From positions 1 to 27,273 of the forward strand of contig JBGTFQ010000169.1 of assembly GCA_041747155.1 (NCBI GenBank): 27,273 nt of DNA, in the 5' to 3' direction. The notes beneath the pieces are model-generated. The model had not been told where the DNA came from. It searched no databases and saw only the letters and a list, made by a program, of their open reading frames with translations. This document shows positions 15,159 to 23,454 of this stretch, one piece after another; position 1 is the first letter of the stretch, and the number at the start of each line of letters is the position of its first letter. The position numbers and the translations under genes were made by a program. Origin of the DNA: JACDDK01 sp041747155 (GTDB lineage Bacteria; Actinomycetota; Rubrobacteria; Rubrobacterales; Rubrobacteraceae).

Positions 15159-16673
15159 CTACTGAGGGTCATCAGGAATAGGTGGTGCGCTTTCCGGAGA
15201 TCTTCGCGGGCTCGCTTTCTCCTCGTAGGCGCAAGCCAATTTCAGCAGTTCGGCCTCGCCGTACGGTTTCCCTACGATCTCGAACCCTACAGGCACATTC
15301 CCTTGCGCGAACCCCGCGGGCAGCGAGATGGAAGGAAGGTCCGATTGGGCGGCGATAAGCGCGTTCGTGGGGAAGGTGAGCACAGTCCACTTCCAGTCGT
15401 CTAGCTCCTCTCTCGTTGGCGGTAGAACCTGCGAATTCGGGAAAAGCAGCGCGTCGAGTTCGTGCGCGGCCATTACATTGAGGATCGCGCGGCGAAATTG
15501 CTCTCTAGCGGCGAGTCCCTTGAAGTAGTCGGGATCCTCTTCGGGATCTGTCGGCGCCTCCTCCTCTATGGCGGTGAAGAGATCCAACCGTGGATGAAAC
15601 TGCTCTGAGGCGTAAAGGCTCGCTATTGTGTGGGCTCCGGGACGCTTGGACAGGAAACCGTCTATATCGTATCTGGATTGCGAGAGGTACAGGGACGTTA
15701 CACCGACGTACTCCTCAAGTCCCGGCACCTCGACGGGATCCACGATCTCCGCCCCACCCTCGCGCATCGACTCGATAGCCCCCTCTATAACCGCGTTGAC
15801 CTGAGCGCAGTCGGGGTCGTGATCCGGGCCAAACACTTCACGCAATACGCCGATCCTGGACCCATCCAGGCTACTTCCAGCCAAGCCGCTGGCGTAGCTC
15901 CCGGCGTCTACAGCGAGTGAAGCGACTGCCGTGAATGGGTCGGCGGGATCGTAGCCGACAAGCACATCCAAAAGTGTGGCTGCGTCCTTCACCGTGCGGG
16001 TCATCGGCCCGGCGGTGTCTTGAAAGACCACCAGCGGGGATAGGCCCGCACGGCTTATTAGACCGGTGGTGACTCTAACGCCTACCAAGTTGTCGAAAGA
16101 CGCTGGGACGCGAATGGAACCTCCAGTGTCTTCCCCTATTCCAACCGCGCCGAGGTTCGCCGCTATCGCCGCTCCCGTACCGCTGCTGGAACCGCCGGGA
16201 TCCCGATCCAGAGCGTACGGGTTTTTAGTTACGCCACCGGCGGAGGAGTAAGCGAACCAGGACGTTGCGAAGTCCGGCAGGTTCGTTTTTGCCAGGATGA
16301 TCGCCCCAACCGCCTTGAGCTTCGCCATCACAGTCGAGTCTTCTTGCGGCGTGTACTCTTCGAACGCGACGGAACCGAAGGTCGTGCGGATGCCGGCGGT
16401 CTCCGCCTGATCCTTGACCAACACTGGGATACCGTGCAGGGACCCAGCCATCTCTCCAGTCCGCTCCAAAGAGCGGTCTAATTCGTCGGCTTCCTCCAAA
16501 ACGTTCGGGTTTATCGTGATGATCGAGTTGAGCTCCGGACCACTCTTGTCGTAGGCTTCGATGCGCGCCAGATACATCTCGACCAGCCGTCGGCAAGTCA
16601 GCTCCTCAGACCGGAAAGCGGAGTGAATGTCGTCTATCGTGGCTTCTTCCAACCGAAATGATCCCGTAGACAA
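15159..16673 (-). CDS. Amidase (amidase signature family)
   Basis: A 504-residue hydrolase of amide bonds. The Ser-cisSer-Lys triad is visible: K87 in PVLVKDQ, the Ser run in GGSSSG at 160-165, and the nucleophile S186 in DTGGSIRVPAS. The longest frame starts with TTG at 16721, but AGAGGAG lies 6 nt before a TTG at 16671-16673, right where family similarity begins, so that start is used. Between the biotin carrier gene (51 bp upstream) and the molybdenum hydroxylase gene. In urea amidolyases an amidase of this family hydrolyses the carboxylated product; a similar step on a carboxylated or ring-opened amide is inferred here, but generic amidase function cannot be excluded. Confidence 0.9.
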   Translation of the reverse strand: MSTGSFRLEEATIDDIHSAFRSEELTCRRLVEMYLARIEAYDKSGPELNSIITINPNVLEEADELDRSLERTGEMAGSLHGIPVLVKDQAETAGIRTTFGSVAFEEYTPQEDSTVMAKLKAVGAIILAKTNLPDFATSWFAYSSAGGVTKNPYALDRDPGGSSSGTGAAIAANLGAVGIGEDTGGSIRVPASFDNLVGVRVTTGLISRAGLSPLVVFQDTAGPMTRTVKDAATLLDVLVGYDPADPFTAVASLAVDAGSYASGLAGSSLDGSRIGVLREVFGPDHDPDCAQVNAVIEGAIESMREGGAEIVDPVEVPGLEEYVGVTSLYLSQSRYDIDGFLSKRPGAHTIASLYASEQFHPRLDLFTAIEEEAPTDPEEDPDYFKGLAAREQFRRAILNVMAAHELDALLFPNSQVLPPTREELDDWKWTVLTFPTNALIAAQSDLPSISLPAGFAQGNVPVGFEIVGKPYGEAELLKLACAYEEKASPRRSPESAPPIPDDPQ

Positions 16674-16724
16674 AGTCGACTCCTCTAATAGATGGTCATG
16701 AGAATTCGGGTCGATCCCCAACCC

Positions 16725-16964
16725 TTATTCCAACTCTATAACGTCCTGTCCCGCGCTCACCGCTTCCTCGTCCTCGACCAGGATCTTCACGACCTTGCCG
16801 TCTTCCTCGGCTTTGACCTCGTGGAACGATTTCATTACCTCGATGAGCCCGACGGGGTCTCCCGCCGAAACGGTGTCACCCTCCTCGACGTAGGTCTCGC
16901 TCTCCGGGTCCGGTCGACGGTAAAAAGTGCCGGGCATCGGGGCTTTCACAGTCTTTTCAGCCAT
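16725..16964 (-). CDS. Biotin carboxyl carrier protein (biotinyl domain only)
   Basis: A 79-residue stand-alone biotin/lipoyl attachment domain. The predicted biotinylated lysine is K45 in IEVMKSFHEV, where the usual AMKM is VMKS. The fold signatures APMPGTFYRRPDPES at the N-terminus and VSAGDPVGLIE before the lysine are typical of acetyl-CoA-carboxylase-like carriers, but the long N-terminal extension of housekeeping AccB is absent. AAGGAGGAG precedes the ATG. It is placed between pxpA and the amidase gene, and the matching biotin carboxylase and a biotin transporter lie on the divergent arm, so it probably shuttles CO2 to the PxpB/PxpC carboxyltransferase (inference). Confidence 0.9.
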   Translation of the reverse strand: MAEKTVKAPMPGTFYRRPDPESETYVEEGDTVSAGDPVGLIEVMKSFHEVKAEEDGKVVKILVEDEEAVSAGQDVIELE

Positions 16965-16988
16965 ACTTCTCCTCCTTCGGGATACTGT

Positions 16989-17750
16989 CTATTTCGCCCG
17001 TCCCAGTGGACGGATCTCGATGTCGGCCTCGTTTAGCTTGCGAACTATAGCCTCGGCCAGCTTCACGGCCCCCGGCGTGTCTCCGTGAACACACACCGAG
17101 TCGCAAACGACGTCTACTTCCTTACCGCTATCGGCCTCGACCTTGCCCTCCTTGACAGCCCGGACAACCCGGTCGCCGACCTGTTCGGCATCAAGCTCTT
17201 CTGTGACGGCGCGGGTAAAGACGATCTGACCCTCGTCGTCGTAGCCTCGATCGGCGAAGAACTCGCCCGCTACTGGCTGATCCATCTTCTTCGCGAGATC
17301 GTAGGTGACGGAAGCCTGCATGCAGAAGAGGAGCAAGCCAGAGTCCACTTTCTGTATCGCCTCGATGATCGCACGCGACAACTCCTCGTCTCGGGCGGCG
17401 ACCATGTAGAGGGCACCGTGAGGCTTTACGTGCTGAACCTCCATATCGTAGTAGCGGGCGAACTCGCGCAGGGCCCCGAGCTGGTAGAGAAGCTCGTCGT
17501 GGATCTCCTCCGGCGGCATATCTATCTCGCGCCGCCCGAACCCGACCAGGTCCCTGTAGCCTGAGTGGACGCCGACCGCGACGCCATGCTCCTTCGCCAG
17601 CCGCACGGTGCGGCGCATGACGTGGGGATCCCCACCATGGAAACCACCCGCGACGTTCGCCGAAGAGATGTAGTTCATCATCTCCTCGTCATGGCCCATC
17701 GTGTAAGAGCCGAAGCTCTCCCCCATGTCGCAGTTGAGATCTATGCGCAT
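16989..17750 (-). CDS. pxpA: LamB/YcsF family protein, 5-oxoprolinase subunit A
   Basis: A 253-residue protein of the LamB/YcsF family. It opens with MRIDLNCDMGESFGSYTMG, then ISSANVAGGFHGGDP, and shows VQHVKPHGALYMVAARD and GEFFADRGYDDEGQIVFT, all hallmark metal- or substrate-site segments. In PxpABC this subunit takes part in ATP-dependent opening of 5-oxoproline to glutamate. The length is normal for the family. GGAG lies 6 nt before the ATG. It is 23 bp downstream of pxpC and followed by the biotin carrier gene. The coupling to biotin enzymes suggests that the substrate or mechanism here may differ from the E. coli type. Confidence 0.93.
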   Translation of the reverse strand: MRIDLNCDMGESFGSYTMGHDEEMMNYISSANVAGGFHGGDPHVMRRTVRLAKEHGVAVGVHSGYRDLVGFGRREIDMPPEEIHDELLYQLGALREFARYYDMEVQHVKPHGALYMVAARDEELSRAIIEAIQKVDSGLLLFCMQASVTYDLAKKMDQPVAGEFFADRGYDDEGQIVFTRAVTEELDAEQVGDRVVRAVKEGKVEADSGKEVDVVCDSVCVHGDTPGAVKLAEAIVRKLNEADIEIRPLGRAK

Positions 17751-17773
17751 TGTTGTCTCCGTTCAGTCCGCTT

Positions 17774-18748
17774 CTAGCTCAGCGCTTCCTTTATTTCCTC
17801 CATCTGCCGCCTGCGTTCCGCCCGGGCTTCCATAGCCTCTGCGAGATCCACGGAGCGGAAACGGGTTGTGTCGTTGGTCTTGGTCTGAGCGAGGGTGTCA
17901 CGATCCACGCTTATGACGGTGCCGATGGTGGCATAGCCGCCGCCGGTAACGGCGTCGTTGTTGAGTACGATGGGCTCTACCCCACCGGGGACCTGGATGG
18001 AGCCGACCGGATAGCCGAAGTCCACGACGTTTGCCTGATCCGCGCCCGCGCCTGCCGGCTGCTCCCGCTCGACGAACTCCAGCTCGCCGCCCCGGTAGCG
18101 GTAGCCGATGCGGTCGGCGTCCGGGGTAACAGTCCACTCGGTGTTCAGGAACGTCTGCAGGCTATCCTCGGTCAGCCGGTAGCTGGCGAGGCCGATGATG
18201 ACGCGCAGCTCCGGAGAGTCACTATAAACTGGAATTTGGTCGTCATCTACCCGTTTTCCGACACGGTCGGACGCTCCATCTGAATCCCCAATCTTGAGTT
18301 CGTCGCCTTCCTGAAGGGCGCGGCCTTCGTGACCGCCGAGACCGATCAGGGTGTAGGTCGACCGGCTGTGCATGAAGACGGGCACGTCTATCCCGCCGGC
18401 GATCGCCAAGTACGAGCGGGCTCCGCCTTTGAGGTAGTCAAAGGAGAGAACGTCGCCTTCTTCTACAGCCAACGTCTCCCACGTCGGGGCTTCATCGCCG
18501 TTGATCTTAGGCGGCAGCTCAGCACCCGTGATGGCGATAACTGCGTCCTGCGTAAACTCGATCTCCGGTCCAAAGTACGTGATCTCCAGCCCCGCAGCAC
18601 CCTCGTCGTTACCCACGAGGTAGTTGCCAACCTGGTAGGAGAACGTGTCCATCGCACCCGAAGGCGGCATCCCGATGTCGTACTGACCGAAGCGTCCCGT
18701 ATCCTGAACGGTAGTCAACAGTCCCGGCTTCCGAACCCTAATCGCCAT
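17774..18748 (-). CDS. pxpC: Biotin-dependent carboxyltransferase family protein, 5-oxoprolinase subunit C (KipA/AHS2 type)
   Basis: A 324-residue protein of the CT_A_B (AHS2) family. It begins MAIRVRKPGLLTTVQDTGRF, then GMPPSGAMDTFSYQVGN, with the ITGAELPPKINGDEAP and SYLAIAGGIDVP segments typical of KipA and of the urea carboxylase carboxyltransferase. The ATG at 18748 overlaps the pxpB stop by 11 bp and is preferred to a longer upstream frame (to 18847) that would lie inside pxpB and add 33 unconserved residues. It should pair with PxpB. Because carrier and biotin carboxylase genes are present, it may really transfer a carboxyl group here (inference). Confidence 0.93.
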   Translation of the reverse strand: MAIRVRKPGLLTTVQDTGRFGQYDIGMPPSGAMDTFSYQVGNYLVGNDEGAAGLEITYFGPEIEFTQDAVIAITGAELPPKINGDEAPTWETLAVEEGDVLSFDYLKGGARSYLAIAGGIDVPVFMHSRSTYTLIGLGGHEGRALQEGDELKIGDSDGASDRVGKRVDDDQIPVYSDSPELRVIIGLASYRLTEDSLQTFLNTEWTVTPDADRIGYRYRGGELEFVEREQPAGAGADQANVVDFGYPVGSIQVPGGVEPIVLNNDAVTGGGYATIGTVISVDRDTLAQTKTNDTTRFRSVDLAEAMEARAERRRQMEEIKEALS

Positions 18749-19640
18749 ACAGCACCCCCAGGATCTCCTCGTTGTAAGCATGCGGATCTTCCAGCGCCCG
18801 GTCTCCGTAAAAGGTGAACTCCGCCTTACGGTACTCAAAGGTGCCATCCTCCACCGTGGACCGTATTTCGTCGTACTCTTCCCGATTCACGCCACGATAT
18901 TTGAAGACATCTCCTGGCTTAGGGAAGACTATGTTCTCCTCGAAATCCTTAAGGCTCTGGCTGAGATCCAGGACCGGGGCCGCGGCGGTGCCGAAGAGTT
19001 GGTACCCGCCCGCGCCCTGCACCGGGTAGACCACCGCGAACCCACCGCCGAAACCGAACGCCCGCTCGGAGGTGAAAGTGCGCGGTCGCACGTACTTTGG
19101 GACCTCGATCTGCTCTTCTGGCGGGACAAGCTGGTAGCACCAAGGGAGTCCGGGAACGAAGCCGATCATGGTGACAAGCCACGGTGAATCCAGGAGGGCA
19201 TCGATGAAATGGTCTTTCGTGTCGTAGCCGTTGACGCGGGCGCCGTACTCAAGGTCCGTAGAGTCCGGGTCCTGGTGTCGGTCGCGAAAGCGCATCAGGG
19301 TCTCGTGGGTCCAGGGGTCCTCGATCAGGACCGGCACGTCCACGACCCGCGTTTCGATCTCGAAGCCCTGTACGTCGCCTACCTCCTCGTCGATTTCCTT
19401 GAGGCGGGAGATCAGGTCGTCCGGTCGTAACACGTCGGGGTCTATCCGAATCATGTACGAAGCGTTCGACGGACAGATGTCCACGATGCCCTCGATATTC
19501 TCTTCCTTGAGCCGGTTCGTGATCGCCATCGCTCGGAAGTTGATCTTCAGGCTCATCGCCTCGGCAAGTTCGACGAAAACGAACTCATCGCCACCATAAC
19601 TGTATCGCGCCTCGGGAAGCCCAGTTTCCAAGCTGCTCAC
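18738..19640 (-). CDS. pxpB: 5-oxoprolinase subunit B (KipI/AHS1 type)
   Basis: A 300-residue protein of the CT_C_D (AHS1) family, which forms the carboxyltransferase-like heteromer with PxpC. A poorly conserved N-terminus of about 40 residues leads into the domain. Conserved features are VPVLIEDPWT, the GFVPGLPWCYQL loop (usual pattern GFxPGFxY, here with an altered end), YVRPRTF and GGFAVVYPVQGAGGYQLFGT. The length is larger than that of E. coli PxpB (about 220), with an extended C-terminus that includes YRGVNREEYDEI. GTG start with CAGGA just upstream. First gene of the minus-strand operon, transcribed from the promoter at 19690-19718. Confidence 0.9.
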   Translation of the reverse strand: MSSLETGLPEARYSYGGDEFVFVELAEAMSLKINFRAMAITNRLKEENIEGIVDICPSNASYMIRIDPDVLRPDDLISRLKEIDEEVGDVQGFEIETRVVDVPVLIEDPWTHETLMRFRDRHQDPDSTDLEYGARVNGYDTKDHFIDALLDSPWLVTMIGFVPGLPWCYQLVPPEEQIEVPKYVRPRTFTSERAFGFGGGFAVVYPVQGAGGYQLFGTAAAPVLDLSQSLKDFEENIVFPKPGDVFKYRGVNREEYDEIRSTVEDGTFEYRKAEFTFYGDRALEDPHAYNEEILGVLYGD

Positions 19641-19689
19641 GATCCTGCCCCCTAGATTAGTGGGTCTACGGTACGGCCACTCCGCCGGA

Positions 19690-19718
19690 ATACTACATGG
19701 CTAGGAAATACCGGTCAA
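19690..19718 (-). promoter_or_regulatory. Promoter of the pxpB-to-molybdenum-hydroxylase operon
   Basis: On the minus strand TTGACC (19713-19718) and TAGTAT (19690-19695) are separated by exactly 17 bp, a good sigma70-type pair placed 50 bp before the pxpB start. A TTGTACA-containing repeat lies just upstream of it and could serve as a shared operator with bioY. Confidence 0.5.
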
Positions 19719-19735
19719 TGGATGTTAGAAGATGT

Positions 19736-19776
19736 TGTACAAGTGTCTCAACAGCGGGAAGGAAAAGACTTGTACA
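19736..19776. promoter_or_regulatory. Inverted repeat TGTACAAG / CTTGTACA in the divergent bioY-pxpB region
   Basis: TGTACAAG (19736-19743) and its exact reverse complement CTTGTACA (19769-19776) flank 25 bp. The first copy is itself palindromic (TTGTACAA) and the second overlaps the bioY start codon. The location between a biotin transporter and a biotin-enzyme operon suggests a regulator-binding site, possibly biotin-responsive. It does not match the BirA or BioR patterns I know. Confidence 0.4.
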
Positions 19777-20324
19777 TGCGAACGATGACCCGGATGGCGC
19801 TGATGGCCGCTGTAACGGCGGTAGCGGCCCAGATCACCATCCCGCTCTTCCCCGTGCCGTTTACGCTACAGGTCTTCGCGGTCGTTCTAACAGGTTTGCT
19901 GCTCGGGCCGCGACACGGAGCCCTGGCTACGGCAATTTACCTCCTCGTTGGCGCCGTCGGCGTGCCGGTATTCGCTGGGTTCAAAGGCGGACTCGGCATT
20001 ATCTTCGACCCCACCGGCGGATACCTGATCTCATATCCCCTGGCCGCTGCAATTGCGGGGCTCGCGGCACAAACTGTGGCACATGCCGCAGCAAGCGCCC
20101 TCCGGCGCCGGGCTCTTGCGTTGAGCGTAATAGCTGGCACGGCGGCGCTAACGGCTATCTACGCCTTAGGTATGACCTGGCTTATGCTCGTCGCGCAATT
20201 GCCGGTTTTGGTGGCACTGGCGCAGGGAGTTCTGCCATTTGTGATTTTCGACCTCATAAAGGTAGTACTCGCCGCTCTCGTGGCCGTAGCCGCAGCTCCC
20301 GCCATAGCGGCCTCACGCACGTAG
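19770..20324 (+). CDS. bioY: Biotin transporter BioY
   Basis: A 184-residue membrane protein, the substrate-binding (S) component of an ECF-type biotin importer. About six hydrophobic segments are present, with the family features AAQITIPLFPVPFTLQVFAV, GLLLGPRHGALATAIYLLVG and the FDPTGGYLISYPLAA motif. The start is ambiguous: TTG at 19770 has GGAAGGA 6 nt upstream, while the ATG at 19776 is 12 nt away; the TTG is used here. No ECF ATPase or T component lies nearby, and BioY alone or with shared components can import biotin. Divergent from the pxp operon and upstream of the biotin carboxylase gene by 83 bp, so biotin supply and use are linked. Confidence 0.92.
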   Translation: MYMRTMTRMALMAAVTAVAAQITIPLFPVPFTLQVFAVVLTGLLLGPRHGALATAIYLLVGAVGVPVFAGFKGGLGIIFDPTGGYLISYPLAAAIAGLAAQTVAHAAASALRRRALALSVIAGTAALTAIYALGMTWLMLVAQLPVLVALAQGVLPFVIFDLIKVVLAALVAVAAAPAIAASRT

Positions 20325-20407
20325 CCGGTCGCGTGCGCCGGATGAGAAGCGATCGTGAGAGTATCATGGGGGTCTCGCTACAGAATCGGCAAAAAGGACG
20401 TGAGCTC

Positions 20408-21757
20408 ATGTTGGAAAAAGTGCTGGTCGCAAACCGGAGTGAGATCGCCCTGCGCGTCATCCGCGCCTGTCAGGAGCTCGAAATACCATCCGTTGCCGTT
20501 TACTCTGACGCCGATGCAGAGGCACTCCACGTACGCCGAGCTGACGAAGCTGTCCATATAGGGCCATCTCCAGCTGGCAAGAGCTACCTGAACATAGAAG
20601 CTATCCTAGAGGCTGCTAGGAAAACCGGCGCCGACGCTATCCATCCCGGATACGGTTTCCTATCCGAGAATGCTTCGTTCGCGGCAGCGTGCGAGGATGC
20701 GAGGCTCACATACGTTGGTCCTTCTTCAGAGGCTATAAGGAAGATGGGCGACAAGTCCGCTGCTCGCCGGATAGCGCGGAAAGCCGACGTACCGGTTGTG
20801 CCAGGCTCGGACGAATGTTCTTCGGCTGATGAGGCCGCGGAAGCCGCGGAGGAGATCGGCTATCCGGTTATGGTCAAGGCCGCGGCGGGCGGCGGCGGTC
20901 GGGGCATCCGGGTGGCCGAGGACGAAGAGGAATTACGCAAATCCGTTCAGGTAGCGAAACAGGAGGCGGAGAAAGCCTTCGGAGACGGTTCGCTCTACCT
21001 GGAGAAGTTCCTTCCAAACCCCCGGCACGTCGAAGTGCAGGTTATGGCCGACCACCTCGGTAACGCCATCCATCTTTACGAACGGGAATGTTCTATGCAG
21101 CGTCGGCGACAGAAAGTGCTTGAGGAAGCCCCGTCGCCCGGCATAAACGCCGGGACCCGCGACCGGATGACCGACTCCGCCGTTCGATTAACGGAAGAAG
21201 CCGGATACACAAATGCTGGAACGGTGGAGTTCCTAGTGGACGACGACGAGAACTTCTACTTCATCGAGATGAACACTCGCATACAGGTCGAGCACCCGGT
21301 CACTGAGATGCTAACGGGCGTGGACTTAGTGAAAGAGCAGCTAAGGGTCGCCTCTGGTGCTCCGCTAAGCCTAAAGCAGGAGGATGTGCCATTCGAGGGC
21401 TGTGCGATGGAGTTTCGCATAAACGCCGAGGATCCGGACCAGGACTTTATGCCATCGCCGGGGGAGATCTCCTTTCTCGACGTTCCCGGCGGTCCCGGCA
21501 TCCGGGTCGACTCGGCCATCTACCAGGGGTACGTAATCCCGCCTTTCTACGACTCCCTGGTCGGCAAGCTCATCGTCTGGGCTCCGAATCGCGACGAAGC
21601 CATAACTCGCGCCCGCCGAGCTTTGCGCGAGTATCGCGTAGAAGGCATCAAGACCACGATCCCACTGCACATCCGTCTGCTGGAGGATCAAGCCTTCCGC
21701 ACGGGGGATTACCACACCGGCTATCTGGAAGAGCTATTAAAAGAGGGGCAAGGGTAG
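20408..21757 (+). CDS. accC: Biotin carboxylase (AccC family)
   Basis: A 449-residue ATP-grasp enzyme that carboxylates the biotin of a carrier protein using ATP and bicarbonate. The length equals E. coli AccC and the sequence aligns end to end: LVANRSEIALRV (usual NRGEIA, Ser for Gly here), AIHPGYGFLSENA, the Gly-rich lid KAAAGGGGRGIRV, RHVEVQVMAD, ECSMQRRRQKV, FYFIEMNTRIQVEHPVTEM and FRINAEDP. The ATG at 20408 follows AAAGGA; an in-frame open stretch upstream overlaps bioY and is not coding. The nearby carrier domain and PxpB/PxpC suggest a dedicated amide or lactam carboxylase, although it could also be the cell's general AccC. Confidence 0.95.
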   Translation: MLEKVLVANRSEIALRVIRACQELEIPSVAVYSDADAEALHVRRADEAVHIGPSPAGKSYLNIEAILEAARKTGADAIHPGYGFLSENASFAAACEDARLTYVGPSSEAIRKMGDKSAARRIARKADVPVVPGSDECSSADEAAEAAEEIGYPVMVKAAAGGGGRGIRVAEDEEELRKSVQVAKQEAEKAFGDGSLYLEKFLPNPRHVEVQVMADHLGNAIHLYERECSMQRRRQKVLEEAPSPGINAGTRDRMTDSAVRLTEEAGYTNAGTVEFLVDDDENFYFIEMNTRIQVEHPVTEMLTGVDLVKEQLRVASGAPLSLKQEDVPFEGCAMEFRINAEDPDQDFMPSPGEISFLDVPGGPGIRVDSAIYQGYVIPPFYDSLVGKLIVWAPNRDEAITRARRALREYRVEGIKTTIPLHIRLLEDQAFRTGDYHTGYLEELLKEGQG

Positions 21758-21759
21758 AT

Positions 21760-22782
21760 TCAAGAAGGCGTTGCCCGAACCATCTCGGACGTTGTGTTCG
21801 TGCGGCGAACGCCTACCAACACGCCGGCCACTACCGCGAAGATGCCGGCGAACTCGAAAGCGGAAGGAAATCGGGCTTCCGCGACGAAGACGTAGAAGAG
21901 TCCCGCCAGGACCTCCGAGACGACGAGCTGGCCTGCCAGAGACGTTGGGAGGCGCGCCGATGCCCCGTTCCAAAGCAGCGTCCCGCCCCAACTCACGACC
22001 ACCCCCAAGAAGGCACTCGCGGCCAAAAACCAGGCGAGGCGGGGACTGGGGTGCGGCAGTTGTTGAAACCCTACGGCACCGGGATCTAGGAGTGCTACGA
22101 CGGGCACGGCCAGAGCCACCAGGACTAAGGTGGCAACGCCCACCATCGTCGACCAAGCCGGGCCCGACACGGACGGGTTGTTCCTCAAAAATCGGGCGTT
22201 CGCTACCCCGTAGAAAGTCCAAAGCCCGACGGTGCCAAGGGCACACAGAATCCCAAAGAACCTATCTTCGCCAGCTCGCGCATGAGCCCCCACTCCGCTT
22301 CCCACTCCGGTCAAGTTGATAGCTAGGAGGCCGAGAAGGATGAGTGTCACTGGAAAGGCGAGGCGTCGCCATGGGAACTCCCGTTCTACGATGTTACCCG
22401 CGATAGCCACCGTCACGGGGACGATCCCGATTAGCGGCGTCACGATCGGCGCGCCAGCCAAGCGGATGCCCAAGACCAGCAGTAGGTACATACCGACGTT
22501 CCCCGAGAAGGCAAAAGCCAACGCCAAGGGCCAAGCCTTCCCGCCGGTGGTCCACAAGCCTTTCCAGCCCTGGTGCCGCAGCCCCAAAGCCAGAAGCAAG
22601 CCGGCTGAGAAGACACCATAGAAGAAGTAACGGCCAAAAGCGATCTCGATGGGCCCAAAAGACGGCATCATCTGAGGCGCGACGAAGGCGAACCCCCACA
22701 ACAGACCGGCCCCCAAGCCCAGCATTACGCCGGTCGCCTCGACGGACGCCTTGCTGGATCCATCACGTCCTATCGGTGTCAT
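21760..22782 (-). CDS. DMT-superfamily (EamA-like) transporter
   Basis: A 340-residue protein with about ten hydrophobic segments arranged as two five-helix repeats, typical of drug/metabolite exporters. The first repeat begins GVMLGLGAGLLWGFAFVAPQ and the second FFGILCALGTVGLWTFYGVA. The chosen ATG at 22782 has GGAGAGGAGG just upstream; the longer frame to 22944 adds an unconserved hydrophilic N-terminus. It is convergent with the biotin carboxylase gene and the two stop codons are only 2 bp apart, with no terminator between them. Substrate unknown. Confidence 0.85.
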   Translation of the reverse strand: MTPIGRDGSSKASVEATGVMLGLGAGLLWGFAFVAPQMMPSFGPIEIAFGRYFFYGVFSAGLLLALGLRHQGWKGLWTTGGKAWPLALAFAFSGNVGMYLLLVLGIRLAGAPIVTPLIGIVPVTVAIAGNIVEREFPWRRLAFPVTLILLGLLAINLTGVGSGVGAHARAGEDRFFGILCALGTVGLWTFYGVANARFLRNNPSVSGPAWSTMVGVATLVLVALAVPVVALLDPGAVGFQQLPHPSPRLAWFLAASAFLGVVVSWGGTLLWNGASARLPTSLAGQLVVSEVLAGLFYVFVAEARFPSAFEFAGIFAVVAGVLVGVRRTNTTSEMVRATPS

Positions 22783-23179
22783 GCTGGCCTCCTCTCCGCT
22801 TATCGGCAACAACGAGTGTTCTGGCGGCAACCGTACCACCTCGTTATTATCGGGCAATGCGCCTTTACTAGTAATGTGTGGGTGTGATCCGAGACGCAGT
22901 CGAGTAGCGGACAGCACCAAGGGTCCCACGCCGCCGCCGCCCACCCTGATACACCACTAACGGTGCCACACTCGAAGGAGCGTCTCTAGGATAGATCGGG
23001 TACAGTACTTTGGCATCCCGCCGGTCAAGGTCGCTCATTCAGCGGCATGCCTCCGCCGGAGTCAACCCCTGAACAGCCGTAACGACTGAGAGCGACGGAG
23101 GACGATGGTCGTGGTGCTCGCTTATGGTTGCTCTAAAATGATGTGGATTCCTGCGAACCCGCTCGCCCCCCTCTCCCTC
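22783..23179. other. Upstream region of the DMT transporter gene; no gene seen
   Basis: A possible minus-strand promoter is present: GATAAT (22846-22851) as a -10 box and, 17 bp away, a weak TTACTA (22869-22874) as a -35. The remaining 250 bp or so show no coding pattern on either strand that I can recognise. Confidence 0.35.
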
Positions 23180-23454
23180 CTACGCCGTGATCTCCTGCGC
23201 GAACCAGCGCAGCATGAGCGCGGTGGTGAATAGGAAGCAGGCGTAAGCGGTGCAAAACTCTACGGGCACGAAGAGCAGCGTGGCAATGTTGACGATCTCG
23301 GCGTTGGCAGGCGACAGCGAGACGACCGCAAAGCCGAAAGCGATGGCCGCGAGCGGGGTGCTGCTCGCGGCCTCCTGGACGTGCTGGGGCAGCCTCCGGC
23401 GGTGACCGGTAGGTAGACCTGCGGCAGTGGCTATGACGGGCGCCCCTCTTAGCT
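23180..23454 (-). pseudogene. C-terminal remnant of a polytopic membrane protein
   Basis: A minus-strand frame without a start codon runs from just after the stop of the MetX-like gene to a TAG at 23180-23182. It reads as a basic loop (GHRRRLPQHVQ) followed by two hydrophobic segments, AAIAFGFAVVSLS and NIATLLFVPVEFCTAYACFLF, and ends WFAQEITA. The loop-then-helix pattern resembles the end of amino-acid/polyamine permeases, but that assignment is weak. The frame has a stop at its upstream end inside the neighbouring gene, so the N-terminal part has been deleted. Confidence 0.5.

Noticed and set aside
19697..20407. In-frame extension upstream of the biotin carboxylase start
   Set aside because: It overlaps bioY in another frame, is Arg/Gly-rich without family similarity, and AccC similarity begins exactly at the ATG at 20408.
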